Positions 54,101 to 62,064 of a DNA stretch of 64,000 bases are shown in pieces. Under the pieces are notes generated by a model. It saw only the letters and a list, made by a program, of their open reading frames with translations, made no database searches and was not told where the DNA came from. Where the stretch lies: contig JAFZNO010000013.1 of assembly GCA_017552985.1 (NCBI GenBank), forward strand, positions 62,001 through 126,000, written 5' to 3'. Every line of letters starts with the position of its first letter. The first letter of the stretch is position 1. Position numbers and translations under genes: made by a program. Source of the stretch: Lachnospiraceae bacterium. GTDB lineage: Bacteria > Bacillota > Clostridia > Lachnospirales > Lachnospiraceae.

Positions 54101-54366
54101 TCTCCCGTTTTAATGTATAATTCACAGAGCGAATAACAAATCTGCCTGCTTTCAGGCTTTCTGTCATACGCAAGGAGCATGATGTCACGGGCATCCTCAT
54201 ATCTGCAGTTGATCTTATAAAGGTCGCTGATGGTACCAAGGGTCATGACGCTTCTGACCCTTCTCCAATCGATCTTGTCGGCGATGGCTGCCGCTTCCTG
54301 GTATTGTCCCTGATCGATCAGGCTCTGAATCTGTTCCACTAAGTGCTTATATTCATATTTGTCCAC
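51121..54366 (-). CDS. 1081-residue TPR / low-complexity / pseudo-AAA protein
   Basis: The N-terminal 190 residues form TPR-like helical repeats (GQYQEAAAIADKI, YKINCRYEDARDIMLLAYDR, GEPVEAAEFYKEF). A Gln/Pro-rich segment (about 200-245) follows, then a long acidic region with near-perfect repeats (residues about 560-700). The C-terminal 250 residues have the strand order of an AAA+ domain, but the P-loop is GDPGSNTLD (no GK-T/S) and Walker B is LIVEKA, so ATP hydrolysis is unlikely. There is no signal peptide. A scaffold role is a guess. Confidence 0.85.
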   Translation of the reverse strand: MDKYEYKHLVEQIQSLIDQGQYQEAAAIADKIDWRRVRSVMTLGTISDLYKINCRYEDARDIMLLAYDRKPESRQICYSLCELYIKTGEPVEAAEFYKEFEKLAPKDPGRYILKYKLYDAYDVTLDEKIEVLEKLKAEEYQEKWMYELASLYHRRGLGTKCVEVCDELILWFGTGKYVNMAMELKMLHEPLTPIQQQKYEHRFDEEPQWQSQPQQQTQYHPQEQIPYQPQEQPQPVRQATQNEELVPRTTNEWKVSDVERASAEQLGATRVFNVEEVRQQLKNSGAGSDIDDIQVKTVDVGQYNTMNLQAEIAAGLREVLDKDSKEDEPQHHDGNLDSATRVIVSPMLDPDSDSGPLDLPVIEGVEDEEELEKQERETKERVPENIEKSEVFFETPGEMYQDENGYFHEATERPAAKAEEQGKSFAQIRREGKSVLEKEAMKAQPPEPMAKVLTQEADGQLRLVMPENKKLEKQITGQLSIEDIRAEWERMKHDSQEKQEEEVRQQVLRQTGRMFTEFEEAIRDNILKQMENTIDPATFANVETYAEPALAAEPVEVEKTVEVTEPAGAAEAAEETETAEATEAAEAIEAVEATEAAEAIEAVEATETIEAIEAVEATETIEATETVEEAEAVEVTETVEEAETVEEAETTEATETVEEAETAEATEAVEVTEATETIEIAETAEAVETTGFTETTESAEVAEEATSESQNLMEFESDWDMEGVIPSESHEEEPVLEESFAENFHEEEETAEEAAVEEIAAKPVKSAFERMRESLPDEVMEDDFSWSEDGLEDDEITKDSGEDKAPEGAISFDNLPEEEENQEAAEQQPEQEKARTLTKEEEELYESLINDDSDRAQLAKAIDNVSMAAYTGNVIITGDPGSNTLDLAKKMIYEVKLSDSNFSGKVAKIPGKALNNKDIAQLLDDLKNGALIVEKASDVSDQTAADLHKNLQRENFGIIVVLLDTKKNVNKFLKAHEELKPLFNARVDVQPMSNDALALFARQYALENEYSIDNLGMLALHTKIDEMQTASHAVTTADVKEIVDDAIHSASRKTLGHFFDIILGRRYDDEDMIVITEKDFI
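52268..52690 (-). repeat. Low-complexity repeat inside the 1081-residue protein gene
   Basis: About 420 bp of imperfect GAGGCC/GTTGAAGCGACC-type repeats encode Glu/Ala/Thr/Val units such as EAAEAIEAVEAT (12 residues, 36 bp, two near-exact copies) that decay into ETVEEAET variants. Copy number may vary between strains. Confidence 0.85.
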
Positions 54367-54409
54367 TGTATTTCGCTCCCTTTGGGTATTTCATCTCACA
54401 GTTAACATA

Positions 54410-54438
54410 AGTGTATCATAGTAGACCCTGCATGTCAA
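54410..54438 (-). promoter_or_regulatory. Sigma-A promoter of the 1081-residue protein gene and glgB
   Basis: TTGACA (54433-54438), a 17-bp spacer and TACACT (54410-54415), about 45 nt before the start codon. Confidence 0.8.
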
Positions 54439-54473
54439 AAGTAAACCGCAAAAAATAAGGCGTTTTCCTAAAA

Positions 54474-55340
54474 TCAAACCTGTTCAAGCAAAAGATTGGA
54501 CAACTCCGCAAACTGCGCGAGCGTCAAGGTCTCTCCGCGCACGGTGGGGGACAGTCCCATCTTGTCCGTTGCCTGCGTCACGCGTTCGCGCGTAAGGTGC
54601 AGCTCCTGCGCGTTGGACAGGCCGTTTGCCAAGGTTTTCCTCCTTTGGTTAAAGGATGCCCGGATCAGTGCAAACATGTGGTGTTCGTCCTTTACGTCCA
54701 CGGGCGGCACCTGGTGCCTGGTGAGCCGGATCACGGCGCTCCCAACCGTCGGCCTGGGAATAAAACAATTCGGCGGCACGTTCGCAACAATTTCCGGCTT
54801 TGCGTAATACTGCACTGCCAGGGAAAGGGCTCCGTAATCCTTTGTTCCGGGGCCAACCTGCATGCGCTCCGCCACTTCCTTTTGCACCATGATGGTGATA
54901 CTGTCCAGGGGAACGCCGCTCTCAAAGAGACTCATGATGATCGGCGTCGTGATGTAATACGGGAGGTTTGCCACCACCTTGATGGGCTTCCCGTCATTTT
55001 TCTCTTCCGCGATCTGCTTGATATCCAGCTTTAGGACGTCAGCATTGATCACGGTCACGTTCTGATAGGCCGAAAGCGTCTCTTCCAGGATCGGGATCAG
55101 CGCCTTGTCAATCTCCACGGCCACAACCTGCCCCGCTGACTCTGCAAGGTACTGCGTCATCGTTCCAATGCCGGGGCCAATCTCCAACACGCAATCCTCC
55201 GCGGTGATCTGCGCCGCCGCTATGATCCGCTCAAGGACGGTGGTATCGATCAGGAAATTCTGACCAAACTTTTTTTGAAAGTTAAATTTGTATTTTTGTA
55301 AGATTTCAATCGTATTCTGAGGAATTCCTAAATTTGCCAA
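54474..55340 (-). CDS. rsmA: 16S rRNA adenine dimethyltransferase RsmA (KsgA)
   Basis: This 288-residue enzyme has an N-terminal FNFQKKFGQNFLID, SAM loop LEIGPGIGTMTQYLAE, the catalytic NLPYYITTPIIM and a C-terminal helical domain. It dimethylates the two adjacent adenines near the 3' end of 16S rRNA. It is the last gene of the MBOAT-DHHW-HAD-rsmA run and starts 4 nt after the HAD gene. Confidence 0.96.
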   Translation of the reverse strand: MANLGIPQNTIEILQKYKFNFQKKFGQNFLIDTTVLERIIAAAQITAEDCVLEIGPGIGTMTQYLAESAGQVVAVEIDKALIPILEETLSAYQNVTVINADVLKLDIKQIAEEKNDGKPIKVVANLPYYITTPIIMSLFESGVPLDSITIMVQKEVAERMQVGPGTKDYGALSLAVQYYAKPEIVANVPPNCFIPRPTVGSAVIRLTRHQVPPVDVKDEHHMFALIRASFNQRRKTLANGLSNAQELHLTRERVTQATDKMGLSPTVRGETLTLAQFAELSNLLLEQV

Positions 55341-55344
55341 TGCC

Positions 55345-55998
55345 TTATCCCTTTCTCTCTTTCAGCCACTCCCGGACCTGAAACAAATCCGTTAATATCA
55401 CGCAGCTAAGTTCTTCCATCTCCGGCGTGGGCGGCAACATGTCCGGAACCATGATGGGCATCATTCCCGCCCTGCTTGCCGAACGGATCCCGTTATGGGA
55501 ATCCTCGATGGCATACGTCTTTTCCGGCACGGCCCCCAGGCCCTTGCACGCCTTTAAGTAGATCTCCGGCTCCGGTTTGGAATGCTCTATCTCCTCACCG
55601 CCAATGATGAAGGAAAAATAATCCAAAATGCCTGCGTTTTCCAAATGATTTAGGATCGAGGCCCGCTTTGTCGACGAGGCCAGTCCAATCTTCCATCCAT
55701 CCTCTTTGAGGAACGAAAGCAACTCCTTTACGCCCTTTTTCTGCGGAAGTCCCTGCTCCCTGATCATTCTCCAAAACTCGTCAGATGCTTGTTGCCGGAA
55801 CCCCTGATAATCAAAGCCGGCCCCATAATGCTCTTTTATGATCAACTCGTCATCCGCATTGTTTCTACCAATGCACAGGGGAAACACTTCCTTCATCCCC
55901 TGCATTCCGCGGCTCTCTGCGACCTTCACCCAGCTCTCCATGCAGACCCGTTCCGTGTCGAAAAGCACGCCGTCCATGTCAAAAACTACTGCCTTCAA
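55345..55998 (-). CDS. HAD-superfamily phosphatase (beta-phosphoglucomutase-like)
   Basis: In this 217-residue protein motif I is FDMDGVLFDTERV, motif II LASSTKR and motif IV AIEDSHNGIRSASRAGM, with a helical cap between I and II. It is close to PgmB-type phosphoglucomutases and sugar-phosphate phosphatases. It is located 6 nt after the DHHW gene. Confidence 0.92.
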   Translation of the reverse strand: MKAVVFDMDGVLFDTERVCMESWVKVAESRGMQGMKEVFPLCIGRNNADDELIIKEHYGAGFDYQGFRQQASDEFWRMIREQGLPQKKGVKELLSFLKEDGWKIGLASSTKRASILNHLENAGILDYFSFIIGGEEIEHSKPEPEIYLKACKGLGAVPEKTYAIEDSHNGIRSASRAGMMPIMVPDMLPPTPEMEELSCVILTDLFQVREWLKERKG

Positions 55999-56004
55999 AA
56001 CCCG

Positions 56005-57126
56005 TTACTCCTTTACGTCAAATAATTCCACGAAATCCAGAACGCCCTGCAGCACAAGATATTCCGTATCTTCTCCCTTTTGTTCCGCAAGAAACTCCAT
56101 TACGTCTCCCTGATAGTAATTGGGATTGATCAGCCAGATCGTGGAATAGTGCGGCGCCATCAGCGGGATCATAACGTTCGCGTTCAGGTCCCCGATCACG
56201 ACCAGCTCGTTCTTCCTTTGGCTCTCCGTCTGGATCTTAGCCACCCCAAATTCATCACCGAGGTAATATCCGCAGGGATTCTGCGCGTCCAGATATTCCG
56301 GGCGATAATACCCTTCTATCGTCACGCGGTCGTCATAACACACGGTAACCTGCTTTCCTTCCGTCTCCTTCAGGATAAACATTTCTTCGCCCCGGTCTTC
56401 CATGCCGACCCTTTTCACAAAAGGCCCCACAAAATGATTTGTCACAAGGATCTTCCGGTCCAGATCATAATAATACGGGAAAAGCTTTCCTGATTTTTCC
56501 CACCAGGCATAATAACCGTAATATGCGGCCAGGCTTGTCCAATAAGGGGCCGTTCGGTAATAGATTTCTTCGGACTTATGCTCATTTAACGTCTGCAGCA
56601 AGGCCACGTAATGGTCCTCGCCAACGCGTTCCATAACGCTGTCCAAATATTCTTCCTGGTCAAAATATGCCGCATACGCCGGCAAGCGGTCCTTCCAAAC
56701 CTCATCCGCCGTAGGGATCAGCATGACCTTTGCATCGTAATCCGTCTTGAGCTTCTCCAGGAAATCAAGACTCTCCGCGATTGCCGTCTCCCCAGTCTTT
56801 TTGCCGGACCGGCTCTCAAAATACGTATTTTTCCTTCCAAGCAATATCCCTTCAAACTCTCTTTTTCCCAGAATGATCTCCGTTCCCCTCACAAGCTTCG
56901 ACCACTGGGGACCCTTATAAAAACTCTTCACCGAATATGCGTCATAATCCTCAAAGTACTTTCCGTTCAAAAAGCTCCGCGCCGTAAATACCGGGAGCGG
57001 ATCCGGCGTTTTTGTCCCGGCCGAATGGATCAGTCCCGCCTGAAAGAGGAGATCCATGACGGCAAAGGTAAGAAGGATCACCGCAATGATCCCAATGGTA
57101 AACAGATCGTTTTTCTTGTCTTCCAT
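56005..57126 (-). CDS. DHHW/AlgX-like protein with substituted catalytic residues
   Basis: This 373-residue protein has one N-terminal membrane helix (TIGIIAVILLTFAVMDLLF) and a DHHW-family extracytoplasmic domain (FLNGKYFEDYDAYSVKSF, LGKREFEGILLGR). The family-naming DHHW motif is APYW here (residues 193-196, 56539-56550). The GDS nucleophile box near the C-terminus is GDL (312-314, 56185-56193). The SGNH-type catalytic set is therefore missing, although the ORF is intact and the surrounding sequence is well kept. Family members pair with an MBOAT protein to O-acetylate surface glycans. This one is probably a pseudoenzyme. Confidence 0.85.
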   Translation of the reverse strand: MEDKKNDLFTIGIIAVILLTFAVMDLLFQAGLIHSAGTKTPDPLPVFTARSFLNGKYFEDYDAYSVKSFYKGPQWSKLVRGTEIILGKREFEGILLGRKNTYFESRSGKKTGETAIAESLDFLEKLKTDYDAKVMLIPTADEVWKDRLPAYAAYFDQEEYLDSVMERVGEDHYVALLQTLNEHKSEEIYYRTAPYWTSLAAYYGYYAWWEKSGKLFPYYYDLDRKILVTNHFVGPFVKRVGMEDRGEEMFILKETEGKQVTVCYDDRVTIEGYYRPEYLDAQNPCGYYLGDEFGVAKIQTESQRKNELVVIGDLNANVMIPLMAPHYSTIWLINPNYYQGDVMEFLAEQKGEDTEYLVLQGVLDFVELFDVKE

Positions 57127-57182
57127 GCGAAACCTCCTTTCTTCCGGCGGATCCTCCGCCTCCGTTTTTTACGTTCTTTTTT

Positions 57183-58574
57183 CTACCAGCCTCTTCCAAC
57201 CAAATACGTCAGCGCCAATAACAGGCAAACTGCCGGATATACTTTTTCCAAAAATCTCGTAGCGGCAATGCTCATGCCGTTTCGTCCATTCTCAAGCTTT
57301 GAAAGCAGTCTGCTTACGACGGGCAATGAGAAAAAGGCCCCGAAAACCAACAGCGGAAAATACTCCAAGGTCAAGAACAGGAATCTGCGATCCAGGATTG
57401 CGCCCGTGCCCATGCCAAATGCCGACCGGAGGTAGATCATAACGTCCGCCACGTCCTCCAGCGCAAAGAAAACCCAGCCGATCGCAACGACCAGCATGGC
57501 ATAGATCCAGCGCAAAATGGAGGGAAGAAATCTGAGTACCTTCCCCAAGAAGAGCCTTTCTGCCAAATAAAAAAGTGCCATCCAGAATCCGCAAAGGACG
57601 AACGTCCAGTCAGGGCCATACCACAATCCGATCAGTCCCCACGTGAGTACAAATGCGATCGTGTTCCTGATTGCCCCGCTTTTCTCAGGGGCAACGGCCT
57701 GGTAAAAATACTCCTTCATCCATCCAGTCAGCGCCATGTTCCATCTGCTAAGAAAATCCGTGACGGAACGGGCCGCATAGGGATGATCAAAGTTTTCCGG
57801 GAAGGAAAAGCCCATGCACGCCCCAAGGCCGATGGCCACGTCTGAGTATCCGGAAAAGGTAAAGTAAATCTGGAAGGCAAATGCCAAAATGCCAAGCCAC
57901 GCCAAAGCAATGCTCATTTCTCCCGGAGCAGTAAGCTGGATCTCACTCCAAAGCTTCCCGGCCGCGTCCGCGATCAAAATCTTCTTTGCAAGGCCAACGC
58001 AAATCCTCTTGGCGCCGCCGCTGATCTGATGAAGGTTCATTTTCCGGTTCTTTAGGGCTCCGGAAAGATCCCGGTATCTGACGATTGGTCCGATGGGGAG
58101 TTGCGGAAACATGGTCACGTAAGTTGCATACTCCAGAAGATTCCGTCCTGCCGGAATCTTGCCGCGATACACGTCAATGACGTAGGACGTGGTCTGCAGG
58201 GTATACACGGTGATGCCCACGGGAAGAGGAAATCCGATCTGGATCAAACGCGTTCCAAACAGGCCATTCGCCGTCTCGATAAAAAAGTCCGCATACCCAA
58301 AGAAGAACAAAAGACACATGTCAAAAAACAGGGCACTGGACAGCAGGATCTTCGCCGTCCCCTTCCCCCGGTATTTCTCGATCAGTAATGCGTGGATGAA
58401 GTCCGAACAGGCACTGAGCACCATGGGGAGTAGGCAAATGGGCTCCCCCCAGGCATAAAAACAAAGGCTCCCTAAAAGAAGGACAACGTTCTTCGTCCTC
58501 CCGGGAGCCAAATAATACAGTATGAAAAAAGCGGGTAAAAACCGCAATATAAACACAACGCTGCCAAATTCCAT
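57183..58574 (-). CDS. MBOAT-family protein (AlgI/DltB-like) lacking the usual histidines
   Basis: This 463-residue polytopic protein has AlgI-type landmarks: LCFYAWGEP, PQLPIGPIVRYRDL, FTFSGYSDVAIGLGACMGFSFPENF. The motif normally written RWHxSL is RWNMAL (Asn279, 57738-57740). The catalytic WHG motif is WYG (Tyr319, 57618-57620). MBOAT proteins move acyl groups across the membrane, and the WHG histidine is considered essential. The gene lies 56 nt upstream of the DHHW gene with its own promoter. Confidence 0.88.
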   Translation of the reverse strand: MEFGSVVFILRFLPAFFILYYLAPGRTKNVVLLLGSLCFYAWGEPICLLPMVLSACSDFIHALLIEKYRGKGTAKILLSSALFFDMCLLFFFGYADFFIETANGLFGTRLIQIGFPLPVGITVYTLQTTSYVIDVYRGKIPAGRNLLEYATYVTMFPQLPIGPIVRYRDLSGALKNRKMNLHQISGGAKRICVGLAKKILIADAAGKLWSEIQLTAPGEMSIALAWLGILAFAFQIYFTFSGYSDVAIGLGACMGFSFPENFDHPYAARSVTDFLSRWNMALTGWMKEYFYQAVAPEKSGAIRNTIAFVLTWGLIGLWYGPDWTFVLCGFWMALFYLAERLFLGKVLRFLPSILRWIYAMLVVAIGWVFFALEDVADVMIYLRSAFGMGTGAILDRRFLFLTLEYFPLLVFGAFFSLPVVSRLLSKLENGRNGMSIAATRFLEKVYPAVCLLLALTYLVGRGW

Positions 58575-58649
58575 GGTAAGGATGACCCTTCCTTTGCAAC
58601 TTTCGCAACCATTCCAACAAGGCTTCGGGACTAATTTCCCACGATAACT

Positions 58650-58678
58650 ACTTTATCATTTTTAGGGTAAATAGTCAA
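58650..58678 (-). promoter_or_regulatory. Sigma-A promoter of the MBOAT-DHHW-HAD-rsmA operon
   Basis: TTGACT (58673-58678), a 17-bp spacer and TAAAGT (58650-58655). The -35 box directly abuts the upstream terminator hairpin. Confidence 0.78.
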
Positions 58679-58706
58679 TGACCCCGCCACTTGCGCGGCG
58701 GGGTCA
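58679..58706 (-). terminator. Terminator-like hairpin after the DUF4003 gene
   Basis: A 10-bp perfect stem TGACCCCGCC/GGCGGGGTCA lies about 20 nt after the stop codon. The T run is poor on the minus strand; on the plus strand a T run follows after 13 nt. It separates the two transcription units. Confidence 0.72.
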
Positions 58707-58725
58707 AAATCTTGTTGTTTTTTTA

Positions 58726-59706
58726 TTAATTGGTGCTGGACGTCGCTACGGAGGTCATGATGACCATGTAGCAAACCTCTTCTGCGATCACCATCGCAAG
58801 AGAGCTGCCCAAAACGGATGCATCCATGGCTAGGCTGTTAGGCGCATATGCCTGCACGGCCATCAACGCCGCAAACATCACTCTTGTCTTGCTTCCCATG
58901 CCCCAGTCGCCAAAGCCCTTGCGGGTCTTTAAGTATGCGGCCGCCTCCGCGATCTCGCTCGCGATTTCCTCCGGCGTCATGTCAACGTTGACAAGTGCGC
59001 CAAGGGAAGCCAGTTCATAGTCCAATCCGTATTTGATCCCCTTAACCAAAAGCGCGTCATAGATGGCGCTGACTTTCGCACATTTCCGCTCCGGATCACC
59101 GGGGCAAAGTGCAAGCACGTGGCTTAGGGACTGCACGGAATTGTTGTGGAACGTGAATTTCTTCTTCATGGCATTGTAGCAATATTCCGTCTCATCCACG
59201 ATCTGGTCAATGCTCTTATTCGTCATGGCAAGAAGTGCCGCAAACGTCGTATCTTCTGCTGAGGTCAGCATCGGATGAACCGCAGACATTCTCTTCATCA
59301 GTTCCTTGGTTCTCTCCACAATGAGATCCACGTCTTCCCACATGTTTTCATCACAGATGGCAAGTGCCGTCAAAGCAATGTGTTCCGATCCAAAGATTTT
59401 GCCTTTGCTCAGCTTATCATAAATTACGTTCAGACGGGTAAGATACTCTTCCGGATCCTTGGCAAGTGCCATCTTACTGATCACGGGGATTTCCATGTTG
59501 CCGCGGAAGTTGGAAAAAACACTCTCACGTTTCTTCAGAATGCTTTTGCACTCCTTCATTCTCTCTATGTCTGCAACCTTTCCCGCGCTCGTAAAGATAA
59601 CGCTTCCGGCAACGCTCATCAACTCCATGTCCCACGCAAATTTCTTGTGGATCTCGTCCTTATTGTCCGCTAATAATTCACATCCTGCCCTCAGTAAATC
59701 TTTCAT
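58726..59706 (-). CDS. DUF4003 family protein
   Basis: In this 326-residue, all-helical soluble protein, ATG at 59706 follows GGAAGG; a longer in-frame start would add 23 Arg/Lys-rich residues. Conserved-looking segments are GSEHIALTALAI, HPMLTSAEDTTFAALLAM, VQSLSHVLALCPGD and YELASLGALVNVD. DUF4003 proteins are widespread in Firmicutes without known function. The final 30 residues are hydrophobic. Confidence 0.87.
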   Translation of the reverse strand: MKDLLRAGCELLADNKDEIHKKFAWDMELMSVAGSVIFTSAGKVADIERMKECKSILKKRESVFSNFRGNMEIPVISKMALAKDPEEYLTRLNVIYDKLSKGKIFGSEHIALTALAICDENMWEDVDLIVERTKELMKRMSAVHPMLTSAEDTTFAALLAMTNKSIDQIVDETEYCYNAMKKKFTFHNNSVQSLSHVLALCPGDPERKCAKVSAIYDALLVKGIKYGLDYELASLGALVNVDMTPEEIASEIAEAAAYLKTRKGFGDWGMGSKTRVMFAALMAVQAYAPNSLAMDASVLGSSLAMVIAEEVCYMVIMTSVATSSTN

Positions 59707-59774
59707 GCCCTTCCTCACTTTCCGCCGCGGCCATGGTTCTTTGTAAGCTCCGCGGCTCCTTGTTTGATAAAGCA

Positions 59775-59803
59775 ATCATACCATACAATACTTACCTCGT
59801 CCA
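59775..59803 (-). promoter_or_regulatory. Promoter of the DUF4003 gene
   Basis: TGGACG (59798-59803), a 17-bp spacer and TATGAT (59775-59780), about 70 nt upstream of the start. Confidence 0.65.
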
Positions 59804-59840
59804 TTGGTATTTCTTACGCTTATCTTACAAAAACGTAAGG

Positions 59841-60626
59841 TTACTGCAGATCCTTTCTGAGGTAGTGCCAGACGGTCAGGATCAGGGAGACAATGATCAC
59901 GCCGACCGCGATCACAATGCTTGCGGCGGAAAGCTTTACGTCCGTGAAAATGTCGGTGGCGTTACAGTAATAGAAGGGCGTTACGTATTTTGAATCCTCG
60001 ATGGCGGGGATGACGCGGCAGAGAATGTCCATGGCGAAGAAGATCATGGCGATGCCAAGGCCCGCGCCCATGCGGTTCTTCCTGGAGAATGCGGAGACGC
60101 AATAGCAGATCGTCCCAATCTCAAGCATCATCAGAAATTGCGTGGCACCCATGGTCCAAAGGTGTTCTGCTGAGATTTTCTCACCCATGATGGCAAAGCC
60201 TCCCAGATAGCAAAGGATCCCGATCACCTGAAAGCAAAGCAGCATGCTCACCATGGCCAGATACTTTTGTACCAGCACCGAAACCCGGCTGAGGGGCAGT
60301 ACCGCAAGATATTCGATGGTATGCCCAAACTCCTCCTTGCAGAGCAGATTGCTCCCCAAGATCGCCGCAAACATTCCGCCGCCGAGGGCATGCAGCATGG
60401 CGATCTCCGTTGCGAAATAACCGCCCATGGTCGCAACGCTGAGTCTGTCCATGCCAAAGGCTTTCGACATGACGCCCATCTTTGCAAAGATGTCACCCAT
60501 GTCTGACAAGGAGCTCTCCACGCTGGAGTATAAGAGAATGCATCCAAAACACATTCCAACGATCACCAAAAACCAGATCAAAAATCCCTTCAAATTCGAT
60601 TTCAACTCTTGTTTATATAACACCAT
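59841..60626 (-). CDS. ABC-2 type transporter permease
   Basis: This 261-residue protein has six hydrophobic helices, starting MVLYKQELKSNLKGFLIWFLV behind GGAAGGGAG. It includes the ABC-2 signature around LLCKEEFGHTIEYLAVLPLSRVSVLVQKYLAM. It partners with the ATPase gene 82 nt upstream. The cargo is unknown; peptide antibiotics or lipids are common for this class. Confidence 0.9.
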   Translation of the reverse strand: MVLYKQELKSNLKGFLIWFLVIVGMCFGCILLYSSVESSLSDMGDIFAKMGVMSKAFGMDRLSVATMGGYFATEIAMLHALGGGMFAAILGSNLLCKEEFGHTIEYLAVLPLSRVSVLVQKYLAMVSMLLCFQVIGILCYLGGFAIMGEKISAEHLWTMGATQFLMMLEIGTICYCVSAFSRKNRMGAGLGIAMIFFAMDILCRVIPAIEDSKYVTPFYYCNATDIFTDVKLSAASIVIAVGVIIVSLILTVWHYLRKDLQ

Positions 60627-60708
60627 TTCAATCTCCCTTCCAGCAGTCATCGTACCTTATCCCCGCGGGGATGCTTCCGCCTCTTGCCATCCCTTAACGG
60701 GATGCCCG

Positions 60709-61542
60709 TCATTCCTTCTCCTCGTAGAAGTGCATGAATACTTCCTCCAGCTCCGGCTCTTCGATGACCACGTCCGACACGTCATGACCCGCAAGATCCC
60801 TCAGCAGCTCATTCAGGTTACCGCGATAAATAAAGTCCTCTTCGACGCCGTCCTTGACAAGACGCACGTGCTTCGCGTTCGTCTTGGTCAGATTTTCCAC
60901 CGTGTCCGTCCTGATCAGCTTTCCCTCCCGGATGATGGAAGCGTGCCTGCAATATTTCTTTATCTCTGAAAGCACGTGGGAGGACAAAAAACAGGTCGTT
61001 CCCTTTGCGTTGTATTCCATGACCAGTTTAAAAAACTCCGCTTGCATCAAGGGATCCAGGCCACTGGTCGGCTCGTCAAAAATGAACAGGGAAGGCTTGT
61101 GCTGCATGGCGCAGACGATGCTCACCTTCTTGCGGTTTCCAAGCGAAAGCTCCTCGACCTTTTTGTTCACGTCGAGCTGGAGCCTTTCGCAGAGCATCTC
61201 GCTCTCCGTCCGGCAATCAAGCTTCCGCACGTCAGCGGCATAGCGGATGGCATCCTTCACCCGCATCTCCGGATAAAACCATGCTTCCGAGGGCATGTAG
61301 CCCACCTGTCTCAGGATCTCCACCTGATGCTCCCGCGCATTCATTCCAAGAAGTGTTATCTCCCCTTCCTGATACCGCGCAAGTCCCAGCATGGAGCGGA
61401 TCGTCGTCGACTTGCCCGCGCCGTTCGGTCCAAGGAACCCGTACACGTCGCCCTCCTCCACCGCCATGGAAAGATTCGTCACGCCCCTATTCTTACCGTA
61501 ATTCTTTGTCAGATTTTTAATCTCAATGGCATATTTTCCCAT
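60709..61542 (-). CDS. ABC transporter ATP-binding protein
   Basis: In this 277-residue protein Walker A is GPNGAGKSTTIRSML, the Q-loop VGYMPSEAW, the signature LSLGNRKKVSIV (a variant of LSGGQ), Walker B LFIFDEPTSGLDPL, and the switch His is in SSHVLSEI. It is of the bacitracin/peptide-exporter type (BcrA-like). It follows the DUF3021 gene in the same direction, so LytTR, DUF3021, ATPase and permease may form one operon. Confidence 0.94.
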   Translation of the reverse strand: MGKYAIEIKNLTKNYGKNRGVTNLSMAVEEGDVYGFLGPNGAGKSTTIRSMLGLARYQEGEITLLGMNAREHQVEILRQVGYMPSEAWFYPEMRVKDAIRYAADVRKLDCRTESEMLCERLQLDVNKKVEELSLGNRKKVSIVCAMQHKPSLFIFDEPTSGLDPLMQAEFFKLVMEYNAKGTTCFLSSHVLSEIKKYCRHASIIREGKLIRTDTVENLTKTNAKHVRLVKDGVEEDFIYRGNLNELLRDLAGHDVSDVVIEEPELEEVFMHFYEEKE

Positions 61543-61585
61543 AAATCCCGTCTCCTTTATTCCGGCCGCTGCCCCAACTCATTTT

Positions 61586-62035
61586 TTATTCTTTCGTCTT
61601 CTGCGCCTTCTTAAATGCCTCTAACTCCAAGTTCAGTTCCTCCGTGTCCCAATGGCGTCGCACGTAGTAGATCATAAAAATGCTTACGTAGCAAAGCATG
61701 GCGTAGCCAAAAAACAAAACCCCGGGAAGCCACTTCCTGTCAAACCAGGAGAGCAAAAAGCTAAGTCCCGCATAGACCAGGGAACATCCGATGGAAGCCA
61801 GCAATTCAAAGGCTCCCAGATGATCGGACTCCTCAAAATTCTTTAACAGATATACCTGCACGTAACCCATGACGTAGGTTGCCAGGATCATCTCCGCCAT
61901 CACGATCATGTCTGCCTGAAAACTCCCCTGGGTGATCCTGTACATGCAGTAAAAAAACAAAAAGGCAAAGAAATACAAACATGCCTTAAACTCTATTCCC
62001 ACTTCCGCGAGTAAAAACTTCCGAAACTTCTTCAT
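61586..62035 (-). CDS. DUF3021 family membrane protein
   Basis: This 149-residue protein has four membrane helices and starts MKKFRKFLLAEVGIEFKACLYFFAF behind GGAGTGGGAAT. The upstream in-frame extension is encoded by the 56-bp repeats and is not believable. DUF3021 proteins are typically encoded next to a LytTR regulator, as here, and are thought to act as its membrane partner. Confidence 0.87.
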   Translation of the reverse strand: MKKFRKFLLAEVGIEFKACLYFFAFLFFYCMYRITQGSFQADMIVMAEMILATYVMGYVQVYLLKNFEESDHLGAFELLASIGCSLVYAGLSFLLSWFDRKWLPGVLFFGYAMLCYVSIFMIYYVRRHWDTEELNLELEAFKKAQKTKE

Positions 62036-62064
62036 ATTCCCACTCCAATCCTTTCCTGGGCTAA

